Assembly (NCBI GenBank): GCA_002437585.1
Contig: DJQM01000017.1
Span: forward strand, 3,113 to 67,112
Source: Clostridiales bacterium UBA6386
Lineage (GTDB): Bacteria; Bacillota; Clostridia; Oscillospirales; Oscillospiraceae
DNA: 64,000 bases
Direction: 5' to 3'
The position numbers were made by a program, and so were the translations under genes. The notes beneath the pieces are model-generated. The model saw nothing but the letters and a program-made list of their open reading frames with translations. It had not been told where the DNA came from and did not search any database. Position 1 is the stretch's first letter. Every line of letters starts with the position of its first letter. This document shows positions 1 through 7,615 of the stretch, piece by piece.

Positions 1-245
1 GAACAACGCAGAGGAACAATCCCAAGATTCGCTATGCCCTGAATTTCGATGTAACACCGCACTTGTTGCGGCATACCTACATCACGAATCTGCTCTATGC
101 GGGCGTTGACCCTAAGACAGTTCAGTACCTGGCAGGGCATGAGAATAGTAAGACAACTATGGACATTTACGCGAGGGTCAAGTATAATAAACCAGAAGAG
201 CTTTTCGAGGTAGTGAATGAAGCACTCATGGAGCAAAAAGAATAG
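1..245 (+). CDS. Tyrosine recombinase/integrase, C-terminal fragment cut by window edge
   Basis: The open frame runs in from base 3, so only the last 80 or so residues are visible. They contain the C-terminal catalytic signature of the phage-integrase family: H-L-L-R-H-T (the HxxR box), then L-A-G-H-E-N-S (the second His) and M-D-I-Y-A-R-V with the nucleophilic Tyr. These enzymes cut and rejoin DNA at attachment sites for integrative elements. A start inside the window at TTG 63 would drop the first catalytic His, so the true start lies upstream of the window. No excisionase or element gene follows, so this is probably the end of an integrated element whose right junction would lie in the next 570 bases (inference). 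Confidence 0.85.
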   Translation, partial: TTQRNNPKIRYALNFDVTPHLLRHTYITNLLYAGVDPKTVQYLAGHENSKTTMDIYARVKYNKPEELFEVVNEALMEQKE

Positions 246-470
246 TGTAATTAAATGGTCTTTGTAAGAATTATAACTTGGAACTGTTGAGCAAAAATCA
301 CCTATTTCTATGGTTAAGGAATAGGACAACCGACAACAGAAAATGCGAAAAAGCCCGTAATATCAAGGAAAAACGCACCATAGAGATGTTTAATACGGCC
401 TCAAGGCCGCTCGTCGCGCGCCTCAGTTCTCCAAGAGATAACCGGCTCCGGAGCCTTTGGAATTTCATAC

Positions 471-506
471 AAGTGTCCAAAAATTCTTCGGAATTTTTGG
501 ACACTT
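471..506. repeat. Perfect 16-bp inverted repeat with TTCG loop
   Basis: Bases 471-486 are exactly complementary to 491-506, and the four-base loop 487-490 is TTCG closed by a C-G pair, which is the extra-stable cUUCGg tetraloop if transcribed. No T-run follows on either strand, so it is not a simple terminator. It starts 226 bases after the integrase stop codon. Confidence 0.8.
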
Positions 507-646
507 CCGTCTGTCAAGAAACCCACGCTTTCGCTGGGTGAAAGCGGCTGAAGTGAGTGGTGATACAGAACTTTTTGGAAAAGTCGGTAATCTCAACGGT
601 TTTCTGAGCGGGCGCGCAGCAAATAGCTTGTATATATCCCTCATTC

Positions 647-678
647 GGGCGGCTGTTTTTCAGACAGCCGCCCTTTTT
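647..678 (+). terminator. Intrinsic terminator
   Basis: A perfect 10-bp GC-rich stem (647-656 with 664-673), a 7-base loop and a run of five T follow on the plus strand. It would stop transcription coming from the integrase side and lies about 100 bases before the promoter of the GT4 gene. Confidence 0.8.
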
Positions 679-770
679 CTACATCCAAATTCAAGTGTCG
701 TGATTGCGGCGGAAAATCCGGGTTTTCTTCCCGTGCGCAGAAAAAATCAGTAGATTAATTCACATTTATA

Positions 771-779
771 TGGTATAAT
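771..779 (+). promoter_or_regulatory. Extended -10 promoter of the GT4 gene
   Basis: TGGTATAAT at 771-779 is a TGn-TATAAT extended -10 element. No good -35 box lies 17 bases upstream, which is usual for extended -10 promoters. Transcription would begin near 786, giving a short leader before the ATG at 815. Confidence 0.6.
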
Positions 780-814
780 TATTCTATTAAATCGAACGAT
801 TGGGGTGGACATAT

Positions 815-2266
815 ATGCGTCAAAATACAAATTCGCCCGTTTTTCCAACTGTATCCGATTCATCAGCCAAAAAACGCGGCATATGTCTCATGAACGATTC
901 CTTCCCTCCGGTGATTGACGGCGTGGCCAATGCGGTCACGAACTATGCCTCCATCATCCAGCGCAGCTATGGCGACGCCACCGTAGTAACGCCCTACTAT
1001 CCCGACGCCGATGACAGTTCCTACCCCTTTCCGGTGCTGCGCTATCCCAGTATCGATACGACGAAGCTGGTCGGCTACCGGGCAGGTTTGCCTCTGTCCC
1101 CGGAGCTGATGGCGCAAGTTGAGAGTCGTCACATTGACCTGATCCATAGTCACTGCCCCGTCACTTCCACGGTGCTGGCCCGGATGCTGCGGCGGCGTCT
1201 GCATGTGCCGCTGGTGTTCACCTACCACACCAAGTTCGACATCGACATTGCCAATGCCATCCATAGCAAGCGGCTGCAGGAAGCCTCCATCCGTCTGCTG
1301 GTGCAGAACATCTCCGCCTGCGATGAGGTATGGACAGTCAGCCGCGGCGCGGGAGAAAATCTCCGCTCCCTGGGCTATCAGGGAGAATACATCGTCATGC
1401 CCAATGGCGTGGACATTCCGGCCGGCCGCTTGCCGGAGGAGGCGGTACGCGCCGTAAGCGAAGGTCTTGACCTGCCGGAGGACGTGCCGCTGCTGCTGTT
1501 CGTCGGACGCATGATGTGGTACAAGGGACTGCGGATCATTCTGGACGCGCTGAAGCAGCTGAAGGGCGAGGGGCAGGACTTCCGCATGGTGTTCATAGGG
1601 AAAGGCACCGATGGAGAGGCAGTCCGTGCCTATGCTGAAGAGCTGTGTTTGGGCGACAAGGTATTTTTTCTGCCCCCCTGCTATGACCGGGAAATTATCC
1701 GGGCATGGTATTGCCGTGCCGACCTGTTCCTGTTCCCCTCCACATTTGATACCAACGGTCTTGTGGTGCGTGAGGCGGCGGCCTGCGGCCTTGCCAGTGT
1801 ACTGGTTGCCGGAAGCTGCGCCGCCGAGGACGTTACCGATGGGCGCAACGGCTTCTTCATTGAAGAAAACGCCGCTTCCATGGCGGCGATGCTGCGCCGC
1901 CTGCTGCCCAGGCGGGAGTTGACACGGCAGGTAGGCGAAAATGCCCGGCGGGAAATCTACATCTCATGGGACACTTCCGTTGCCAACGCCTGCCGTCGCT
2001 ATGAGGTGGTGCTTGACAACTTCCGCCGAGGGATCTATCCCGCACGCGACACCTGGGTGGATGAATTGCTGCTGGGCACGGCTGAGTCGCTGGATGTCAT
2101 CAACCGTCTGCGCGCCATTCCCCAGCAGCTGCGCGCCGCTGTGGACGAGGATGTCCGCCAGTGGCAGGACGAGATACAAGAGGATCGCCTGAACGCGCGG
2201 GAGGATCGCCAGAAGCTGCAGGAAAAGCTGTCGCGGCTGCGCCAGCGGATCGACCGGTATCTGTGA
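815..2266 (+). CDS. GT4-family glycosyltransferase with C-terminal helical tail
   Basis: 483 residues with the two-Rossmann GT-B fold of GT4 enzymes. The N-terminal half has the F-P-P-V-I-D-G-V acceptor-side loop and H-S-H-C; the C-terminal half has L-L-L-F-V-G-R and the donor-sugar segment F-P-S-T-F-D-T-N-G-L-V-V-R-E-A-A, the place of the EX7E motif. It most resembles cytosolic or membrane-peripheral transferases that glycosylate diacylglycerol or polyprenyl carriers, but the acceptor cannot be read from sequence. The last 90 residues are charged and probably coiled-coil, an extension beyond the catalytic fold. ATG 815 is preferred to the upstream TTG 800 because GGGGTGG (802-808) is well spaced to it. 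It stands alone, 23 kb from the main glycan locus. Confidence 0.85.
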   Translation: MRQNTNSPVFPTVSDSSAKKRGICLMNDSFPPVIDGVANAVTNYASIIQRSYGDATVVTPYYPDADDSSYPFPVLRYPSIDTTKLVGYRAGLPLSPELMAQVESRHIDLIHSHCPVTSTVLARMLRRRLHVPLVFTYHTKFDIDIANAIHSKRLQEASIRLLVQNISACDEVWTVSRGAGENLRSLGYQGEYIVMPNGVDIPAGRLPEEAVRAVSEGLDLPEDVPLLLFVGRMMWYKGLRIILDALKQLKGEGQDFRMVFIGKGTDGEAVRAYAEELCLGDKVFFLPPCYDREIIRAWYCRADLFLFPSTFDTNGLVVREAAACGLASVLVAGSCAAEDVTDGRNGFFIEENAASMAAMLRRLLPRRELTRQVGENARREIYISWDTSVANACRRYEVVLDNFRRGIYPARDTWVDELLLGTAESLDVINRLRAIPQQLRAAVDEDVRQWQDEIQEDRLNAREDRQKLQEKLSRLRQRIDRYL

Positions 2267-2330
2267 AGGCGTTTCCATCGGGTCCGTATGAAAGCCGGAA
2301 CCGAAAAGCAAAGCGTTCCGTCGTTAAGGC

Positions 2331-2380
2331 GCGGAGCCTGCTTCCCTGATTCACGCAGAGGAAGTGGGCTCCGCTGTTTT
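2331..2380 (+). terminator. Probable terminator of the GT4 gene
   Basis: GCGGAGCC (2331-2338) pairs with GGCTCCGC (2367-2374), with a partly paired inner segment, and is followed by a short T-run at 2377-2380. It lies about 65 bases after the GT4 stop codon. Confidence 0.5.
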
Positions 2381-2451
2381 CTGCCGGTTTGTATTTCCGC
2401 GACCCTTCCGAAGTGTGATGGGGATATTTCATGCTTTTTCGGCCACCATGC

Positions 2452-2480
2452 TTGACAGGGGCGGTTTAATGTGTTAAACT
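2452..2480 (+). promoter_or_regulatory. Promoter of the blaI/blaR-like operon
   Basis: A consensus -35 TTGACA (2452-2457) and a -10 TAAACT (2475-2480) are separated by exactly 17 bases. The first operator palindrome (2463-2478) covers the spacer and part of the -10. Confidence 0.8.
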
Positions 2481-2509
2481 ACATCTATCAGGATTTAACG
2501 CATTAAACC
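2463..2509. promoter_or_regulatory. Twin palindromic operator of the BlaI-type repressor
   Basis: Two 16-base blocks, 2463-2478 and 2494-2509, are near-perfect reverse complements of one another. Each block is itself a palindrome of the form TTTAA-4-TTAAA. The first lies between the -35 and -10 boxes and the second just downstream of the expected start site. This is the layout of autoregulated BlaI/MecI operons, although the half-site differs from the TACA/TGTA core of staphylococcal operators. Binding is inferred. Confidence 0.75.
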
Positions 2510-2525
2510 GAAAGGAGCGTCACGA

Positions 2526-2894
2526 ATGAATACCCCGAAAATTTTTGAAAGCGAATACCGCTTCTGCCTGATTCTCTGGGAGCACGAACCGATCCCTTCC
2601 GGCCAGCTGGTGCAGCTTGCCAGGGAAAGCCTGGGCTGGAGCAAGGCCACCACCTACACCGTGATCCGGCGGCTGTGTGAACGGGGGGTGCTGAAAAACG
2701 AAAACACCATTGTTTCCTCCCTGGTCTCCAAGGAGGAAGCCCAGGCCTCCCGACTGGAGGAAATGGTGGAGGAAACCTTTGAAGGCTCCATGCCCGCCTT
2801 CATTGCCGCCTTCTCCAAATCGAAAAAGCTGTCCCGTCAGGAGGTCGAGCAGCTGCAATCTTTGATCGACAGCTACACGGAGGAACGCGTATGA
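2526..2894 (+). CDS. BlaI/MecI/CopY-family transcriptional repressor
   Basis: 122 residues, the usual family length. An N-terminal winged helix (about residues 8-75; W-S-K-A-T-T-Y-T-V-I-R-R-L is the recognition region) is followed by a C-terminal helical dimer domain. Relatives bind operators as dimers and are released when a partner BlaR1/MecR1 protease is activated by a cell-envelope signal. The start is fixed by AAAGGAG 2511-2517. The stop codon overlaps the next start by four bases (ATGA), so the pair is translationally coupled. The twin palindrome upstream implies autoregulation. No beta-lactamase or penicillin-binding protein gene is nearby, so the controlled target may be the operon itself or a distant gene. 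Confidence 0.88.
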   Translation: MNTPKIFESEYRFCLILWEHEPIPSGQLVQLARESLGWSKATTYTVIRRLCERGVLKNENTIVSSLVSKEEAQASRLEEMVEETFEGSMPAFIAAFSKSKKLSRQEVEQLQSLIDSYTEERV

Positions 2895-5722
2895 CAGCAT
2901 TTTTACGGAACCTGCTCACCGCCAGTCTTCACGGAAGCGTTGTGATTCTGGCAGTCCTTCTTCTACGCGTTCTACTGCGGAAAACGCCGAAAAAGTTTAT
3001 CTGCCTGCTGTGGCTGCTGGCCGGTATCCGGCTGCTGCTTCCAATCGAAATTCGCAGCGACCTGAGTTTGCAGCCCCGGCTCAATATCCCTCTGGCAAAT
3101 GCGTCTGCCGCAAGGTGGGCGGGAGCTATTTCCCTGATTTGGGCAGTGATCGCCCTGTGCTTCGGCGTCTACAGCTTGATCTCCTATCTGAAATTAAAGA
3201 ATCAGGTGCGGGAAGCTGTCAAAATCCGGGGCGGTTGGGAATGTGACCGGATCGAGACCGCCTTTATTCTTGGATTTATGAAGCCGAAAATCTACATTCC
3301 CACCGGATTGGACGGCCAAAGCCGCCGCGATATCCTGGCTCATGAGCGCACCCACCTGGATAAGGGCGACCACTGGATCAAGATGATCGGCTTTCTGGCA
3401 CTTGCCCTGCACTGGTTTAACCCGCTGGTCTGGATTGCGTACATTTTACTGTGCAAGGATATTGAAATGGCCTGCGATGAGCGCGTCATTCGCTTTATGG
3501 AGCTGGATGAACGGAAAGCCTACTCCACCGCGCTGCTGCGCTGCTCCAGCCGAAGTGCCCACTTCGCCGCCTGTCCGGTTGCCTTTGGCGAAGTCAGTGT
3601 AAAGAGAAGAATCCTGTCTATTCTGAATTATAAGAAGCCAAGCTTCTGGCTCAGTCTTCTGGGCGTTCTTGCTTTCTTCTTTGTGGCGATCTGTCTGCTG
3701 ACGACACCTCCGGCTTCCGACCGGCCGACGCCGGAGCAGGCTGCCCAAAAAGCGGAGATTGAGCGGTGCCGTCAGGACCTGGAGGCTCGGCTTACGGGGG
3801 AGGAACTCTATGCGCAGATGTACGGAACCGACAGCAACGGCTCTGTACGCTGGAACGTTACGCTGCTCCGACAGGGCGCGGATTCTATGTGGAAGCTGAA
3901 CGCCAACACTTCCGAACCCACAGATGGAGAAATGATCCGTGGGGGAAAGCACTATGCCTGGTACTCCGGAAGCTGGATGGAGACGGAGTCGGCAGAATCC
4001 CGGTTGGATACATGGCTCCGTCTGCTTTCCTGGTCTGCCGATACGGCGCAATTCGTCAGCGACACGCCGATAGACAGCGGCAGAGAGCTGGTATTCACAA
4101 GCACATGGGAAAGCGAAGACAAGGCTGTCCACACAGAAACCATATCCGCCTTCTACGATCAGGACGGGAATCTGTCTTCTCTGCAAATCGAGCAGCCAAA
4201 TTATGAGAATACCGCAAAAATCCACCTGTCCTTTGACTACATCGGCAATTTTGTGGGCGAAGAAAAAACCGTTTCTGATTTCTTCCGGGATGAGGAAGCG
4301 GCGATCGCGGACGGCGTTGTAACGGAATCCGAATTGGAGGGACAGTCGGAGCTGAATCGTTGGGGCGTCAATTTCCGGGTGGATGACGACCGGCTGTCCG
4401 CCAGAGGCTCCGATGTTTATTTCGGCCAAAGTGATTCTGGACGGGGCAGCATAACCACCACGGACGAGTACTGGCTGGAAAAGAATGTGGACGGAAGCTG
4501 GGAGAAGCTGCCCACAATCGCTGCCCCAAAGTGGGAGGGTCAGAGCTTCAGTCTGGGCAAAGGCAGTTCCACCTACGGCTATCTGGATTGGACGCCGATT
4601 TATGGGGAATTGGAAGCGGGACTTTACCGCATGGGCAAGCTGTTCCATTGCTACGACGACACGGATCGCTACAGCAAGGAGGCTCCCTTCTACTCGGAAT
4701 TCCGAATCTCTGAGAGCGTGGACCTGGCGGCACCGGAAACCAAGGCCGCTGTGGAACGGTGCTACGCCAAACTGGAAGAGCTGAAGAGCCGGAAAACCCT
4801 GCATTGGAAATCGATCCTCGGTTCGGACGAAGCAGAAATTTGGGCGGACGGCGAGGATTACCTGCGTATATCCACCTACAATGGCCCGGAAGTTCCGGAA
4901 AGTCAATGGACAGAGTACGAACGGTCTCTTTTCCCCCGAACCGATACAGCCGTTTGTTACAACGGTGTCGGCTATGAAACCATTCGTGAAGACCCGCAGG
5001 TGCTGACCAGCAAGGTACTGGGTTTGGGAATCAGTACCCTGTCTCCGACCCGCGGCGGCTGGGACTGGATGGGCAGCATTGCCGAAGAGCTGAATATGCT
5101 CTTCTTTGAGCGGGGCAATCACACCATTTCCTTCCCGGAAGGTGTTGGCGTCGTCAGCGATGAAATGGTACGCTTCGCGACGGATTGGACGATCAGCGAT
5201 GGTACAAGCGATGGTATACAATGCGGAGCGGTGCTTACCTATCGCTTTGATTCCAACGGTGCGCTTTGCTATCTGGAATATAAGAGCAAGGATATTTCCG
5301 GCGACGACTATGTTTCGTCCATCGAAATCTTTGACGAATCTGCCGAGGAAATCCATGGAAAAATCACAGATGCCCTTGCGGATCTGGTGGTAGAAAGCTT
5401 CTCCTGGCAGGAAGCGGAAGCGAAATACACCGGCGGCGGCTTCAACATCCGGCAAACGGGCTTTGTCAATACCCAGGTGAGTCCCGTAAGCGGCCCGGTG
5501 GAGGCCGCAAGGCTTGCCATGAAGGAATATCCACAATTGGCAAACGAATTCTCCATCCATGTGTATCAGGATAAAACCATGGGCATGTGGAAAGTCACCA
5601 TTGAAAGTGAAGTGCAAATCCAGTCTGAGTATGAGTTCCGGGATGTCTATCTTTCCGACAGCGGCATCACGCAGCTGCTGGTATATGAGGGTCCCCTCAG
5701 CTTTGACGAACCCAGAAAGTAG
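2891..5722 (+). CDS. BlaR1/MecR1-like M56 metalloprotease sensor with oversized ectodomain
   Basis: 943 residues, much longer than the roughly 585-600 of BlaR1. Hydrophobic segments near residues 13-30, 37-52, 79-100 and 165-187 surround the gluzincin site H-E-R-T-H (151-155), with E-M-A-C-D-E (about 192-197) supplying the third zinc ligand. A further membrane helix lies at about 253-272 and is followed by some 670 extracellular residues. In BlaR1 that part is a penicillin-binding domain; here I see no S-x-x-K or K-T-G pattern that would support this, so the ligand is unknown. By family, activation leads to loss of the partner repressor encoded upstream. No clear terminator follows. Confidence 0.8.
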   Translation: MTAFLRNLLTASLHGSVVILAVLLLRVLLRKTPKKFICLLWLLAGIRLLLPIEIRSDLSLQPRLNIPLANASAARWAGAISLIWAVIALCFGVYSLISYLKLKNQVREAVKIRGGWECDRIETAFILGFMKPKIYIPTGLDGQSRRDILAHERTHLDKGDHWIKMIGFLALALHWFNPLVWIAYILLCKDIEMACDERVIRFMELDERKAYSTALLRCSSRSAHFAACPVAFGEVSVKRRILSILNYKKPSFWLSLLGVLAFFFVAICLLTTPPASDRPTPEQAAQKAEIERCRQDLEARLTGEELYAQMYGTDSNGSVRWNVTLLRQGADSMWKLNANTSEPTDGEMIRGGKHYAWYSGSWMETESAESRLDTWLRLLSWSADTAQFVSDTPIDSGRELVFTSTWESEDKAVHTETISAFYDQDGNLSSLQIEQPNYENTAKIHLSFDYIGNFVGEEKTVSDFFRDEEAAIADGVVTESELEGQSELNRWGVNFRVDDDRLSARGSDVYFGQSDSGRGSITTTDEYWLEKNVDGSWEKLPTIAAPKWEGQSFSLGKGSSTYGYLDWTPIYGELEAGLYRMGKLFHCYDDTDRYSKEAPFYSEFRISESVDLAAPETKAAVERCYAKLEELKSRKTLHWKSILGSDEAEIWADGEDYLRISTYNGPEVPESQWTEYERSLFPRTDTAVCYNGVGYETIREDPQVLTSKVLGLGISTLSPTRGGWDWMGSIAEELNMLFFERGNHTISFPEGVGVVSDEMVRFATDWTISDGTSDGIQCGAVLTYRFDSNGALCYLEYKSKDISGDDYVSSIEIFDESAEEIHGKITDALADLVVESFSWQEAEAKYTGGGFNIRQTGFVNTQVSPVSGPVEAARLAMKEYPQLANEFSIHVYQDKTMGMWKVTIESEVQIQSEYEFRDVYLSDSGITQLLVYEGPLSFDEPRK

Positions 5723-5808
5723 TTAAGCGGTTTCTTTCAGCCATCCATCCCACCGGGGACATTGCCGGGCTTGCCTTTTCAAAACACAAATGGCCTCCCC
5801 GGAATCTT

Positions 5809-5971
5809 GGGAAACTCTGAATAAATCGTCGGCGGCTGGACAACGGATCTTTTGTCCCGACTGTGCAGTTTGAAAAACTTGAAAGACATACAGTATTCCT
5901 GCGTTTTTCAAGCTTTCATTCGTGCCAAAATCTCTCGCTGCCAGCTCTTGCCGATTTCATCAGAGCTTCCC
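5809..5971 (-). repeat. Structured dispersed element, copy 1 (inverted)
   Basis: 163 bases that on the minus strand read almost identically to 58421-58584. The ends are 12-base inverted repeats (GGGAAGCTCTGA and TCAGAGTTTCCC, one mismatch). Internally it keeps the two stems described for the other copies. It lies between the BlaR-like gene and the YtxH-like gene; the 86 bases between 5723 and 5808 show nothing recognisable. Confidence 0.85.
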
Positions 5972-5972
5972 T

Positions 5973-6020
5973 TGATATGTACCCCCAATACTGGACACCC
6001 GGTATTGGGGGTACATATCA
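5973..6020. repeat. 19-bp perfect inverted repeat abutting element copy 1
   Basis: Bases 5973-5991 are exactly complementary to 6002-6020, with a 10-base loop. On the plus strand a run of five T (6022-6026) follows, so it could be a plus-strand terminator for the BlaR-like operon. It begins one base after the dispersed element and overlaps nothing else except the edge of the YtxH-like gene. Confidence 0.75.
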
Positions 6021-6024
6021 GTTT

Positions 6025-6207
6025 TTAAGTCATCTCGTCCAGCTTTTCGTTGATGGTGTCAGAGACCTTCCAGGCCACGTCCTCCATTTTATTGGCCGCC
6101 TTGGCCGCCAGACGGCGGGTGGGGTTGGTGCGGGGCATCATCAGCACCGCCACGGCACCGGCCGCCGCGCCGATCCCGGCGGTAAGTGCCCATCCTTTCA
6201 TTCCCAT
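6025..6207 (-). CDS. Small YtxH-like membrane protein
   Basis: 60 residues: a short hydrophobic, glycine/alanine-rich N-terminal segment (residues 5-24, W-A-L-T-A-G-I-G-A-A-A-G type) followed by a charged amphipathic helix (K-A-A-N-K-M-E-D-V-A-W-K). This is the layout of YtxH/Gas-vesicle-like small membrane proteins in Firmicutes, whose function is unknown. The start is supported by an excellent AAGGAGGAG site 5-6 bases upstream on the minus strand. It lies alone between two repeat elements. Similarity to YtxH is by composition only. Confidence 0.7.
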   Translation of the reverse strand: MGMKGWALTAGIGAAAGAVAVLMMPRTNPTRRLAAKAANKMEDVAWKVSDTINEKLDEMT

Positions 6208-6241
6208 ACTTGCTCCTCCTTTCTGGGTTGTTCGGTTATTG

Positions 6242-6400
6242 GGGTCTATCTGAAAACCGGAAATATGACCAACAGCAAGGGATTTTCCCCTGATGAAGCC
6301 ATTTTTCCCGGGAATACTTTGTGCATTGCAAGGAAAAATGGCGCACAGCAGGCGGGAAAAACCCGCTGCCCGGGCATGTTGACGGTTTTCAGATAGACCC
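6242..6400. repeat. 159-bp element with perfect 18-bp terminal inverted repeats
   Basis: 6242-6259 and 6383-6400 are exact reverse complements. Inside, G-C-C-A-T-T-T-T-T-C-C pairs with a second block (about 6299-6309 with 6334-6344), and a GGGATTTTCCC-like block pairs with GGGAAAAACCC-like sequence, so nearly the whole element folds into one long hairpin. It carries no protein. The apical part contains GGAATACTTTGTGCA, also found in dispersed-element copy 2. It has the look of a non-autonomous mobile element (MITE). The rest of the gap (6401-6566) shows only the hairpin at 6542-6563. Confidence 0.8.
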
Positions 6401-6541
6401 TAGTATGCCCGGTTCCGGGAAAAACACTTCTGGAAGGATTTGTGCTTTTCAAGGTGCAGTGACGGGAAAGGGGTCTGGAGCTGCTGCAAGGTGGATGAAG
6501 CGGAAACCTTCCGCGCCGCGTTGCAATGCTATAAGCTATGT

Positions 6542-6563
6542 AGGGCAGCCAACCGGCTGCCCT
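6542..6563. terminator. Hairpin after the lipoprotein gene
   Basis: A 9-bp perfect stem (6542-6550 with 6555-6563) with a 4-base loop sits directly beyond the lipoprotein stop codon. No good T-run follows on the minus strand, so termination is plausible but not certain. Confidence 0.45.
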
Positions 6564-6566
6564 GCT

Positions 6567-6872
6567 TTATTTGATGGGCATGGAGCGGCCGTTGGCACCG
6601 GGAAGGGTGGTTTCGCCGCTGACATCGGTGGAAGCGGTGCTCTCGTCTACCAGAGGGCCGTTGCCGTGGTTCACGGTCTCATCGGTTTCAGTGGGCACCG
6701 TGGGCTGGCCGGTCGCCTCCGTAGGCCGGGAGGTAGTCATCGTGGTTTCCTCCGTGGTGGGTAACATGGTGCTGGGGGCGGTCATTCCCCCATTCCGGTT
6801 CGTGCAGCCGCAGCCGGTGAGCATAGCGGCGGTCAGAACCAGGCTTGTAAACAAAGACGCAATGGTTTTCAT
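6567..6872 (-). CDS. Small Thr/Glu-rich lipoprotein
   Basis: 101 residues. A lipoprotein signal peptide ends in the lipobox L-T-G-C (Cys about residue 21), so the mature protein should be lipid-anchored on the outer face of the membrane. The remainder is low-complexity, rich in Thr, Glu, Pro and Ser, without a recognisable domain, like a spacer or mucin-like stalk. GGAGGG lies a few bases before the ATG. No partner gene is in the same orientation nearby, and I assign no function. Confidence 0.7.
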   Translation of the reverse strand: MKTIASLFTSLVLTAAMLTGCGCTNRNGGMTAPSTMLPTTEETTMTTSRPTEATGQPTVPTETDETVNHGNGPLVDESTASTDVSGETTLPGANGRSMPIK

Positions 6873-6997
6873 TTCATTCCCTCCAGAATTTTGGGTTCGA
6901 CAGTATTATTTCCTTTGCTTTCCGGTTTAGCCTGGTAAATATTCCCAGATTTCGGATTTCCATTTTGTTTTATCGATACAAAAAACGCAAATATCCA

Positions 6998-7026
6998 TTG
7001 CATTTTTCCCGGTTTCCATGTATAAT
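6998..7026 (+). promoter_or_regulatory. Promoter of the ferredoxin gene
   Basis: TTGCAT (6998-7003), 17 bases, then a perfect TATAAT (7021-7026). The expected start near 7033 gives a 5' leader of about 130 bases before the ATG at 7166. The remaining non-coding part 6873-6997 is AT-rich and shows nothing else clear. Confidence 0.75.
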
Positions 7027-7165
7027 AGAAAATGTCAAATAAGGGGAAGGTTCTGAGAAAACCGGCAAAGGACCCTTCTTTTCGGATCGGGGGGATTGCG
7101 AAAGGAGGTCTGACCGCCGTAAATAAGAAAACAGGGCTTTCCTTCGGATTAGGGAGGATCCTTTT

Positions 7166-7546
7166 ATGAAAAAACTGGTAGCAAAAAAGGACGTGCAGTG
7201 CATGGCCTGTCTGCAGTGCGTGACTGCCTGCTCTGAGGCGTTCTACAAGCAGGCGGACGTAACTCTGTCCTGCATTCAGATTGTGGCCAAGGGCACCGGT
7301 GCCAAGCCCAACACCTGCATTCAGTGCGGCAAGTGTATGCGTACCTGTGAGCACGAGGCCATCACCCAGAATCCCAAGACCGGCGTGTACATGATCAATA
7401 AGAAAAAGTGCACCGGCTGCGGCAAGTGCGTGGAGGCCTGCCCCATGCAGGTCATGGTGCTCCAGGACACCGCCTCCAAGTGCATCGCCTGCGGCATCTG
7501 CGCCAAGGCGTGCCCCATGGACGTTCTGGAAATCGTGGAAAAGTAA
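7166..7546 (+). CDS. Four-cluster ferredoxin-like 4Fe-4S protein
   Basis: 126 residues containing four Cys motifs in a row: C-M-A-C-L-Q-C-V-T-A-C (from residue 12), C-I-Q-C-G-K-C-M-R-T-C, C-T-G-C-G-K-C-V-E-A-C-P and C-I-A-C-G-I-C-A-K-A-C-P. This is the HycB/DmsB-type electron-transfer layout, here with no partner oxidoreductase next door. It would be a cytosolic electron carrier. The first two motifs lack the trailing Pro that is typical of bacterial ferredoxin clusters. GGGAGGA just upstream supports the start. A strong promoter upstream and terminator downstream make it a single-gene transcript. Confidence 0.88.
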   Translation: MKKLVAKKDVQCMACLQCVTACSEAFYKQADVTLSCIQIVAKGTGAKPNTCIQCGKCMRTCEHEAITQNPKTGVYMINKKKCTGCGKCVEACPMQVMVLQDTASKCIACGICAKACPMDVLEIVEK

Positions 7547-7558
7547 GGCTTTCCCGGG

Positions 7559-7584
7559 CGGGCAGCTTCGGCTGCCCGTTTTTT
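7559..7584 (+). terminator. Intrinsic terminator of the ferredoxin gene
   Basis: An 8-bp GC-rich stem (7559-7566 with 7571-7578) capped by TTCG is followed by six T, 12 bases after the stop codon. Confidence 0.9.
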
Positions 7585-7615
7585 CTGCGCAAATAATGAA
7601 AATGGAGGCAAACCC

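Larger units (their letters stand above)
246..814. other. Gene-free interval after the integrase
   Basis: No convincing gene is seen on either strand. The stretch holds a perfect UUCG-capped hairpin (471-506), a smaller stem around 530-548, an intrinsic terminator (647-678) and the promoter of the next gene (771-779). The position directly after a tyrosine recombinase makes it the likely place for an attachment-site junction, but no direct repeat could be identified from this side alone. Confidence 0.6.

Noticed and set aside
278..753. ORFs of 68-98 codons in the gap after the integrase
   Set aside because: They overlap each other on both strands, cross a perfect hairpin and a terminator, have no RBS and no recognisable domain.
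3446..5617. 723-codon minus-strand frame opposite the BlaR-like gene
   Set aside because: No RBS, low-complexity translation, and the plus strand has a zinc-protease motif and coupled upstream gene.
7032..7169. 45-codon ORF (M-S-N-K-G-K-V...) ending in an ATGA overlap with the ferredoxin gene
   Set aside because: The TATAAT at 7021-7026 puts the transcript start at about 7033, inside its ATG, and no ribosome-binding site precedes it. Chance open frame in the leader.
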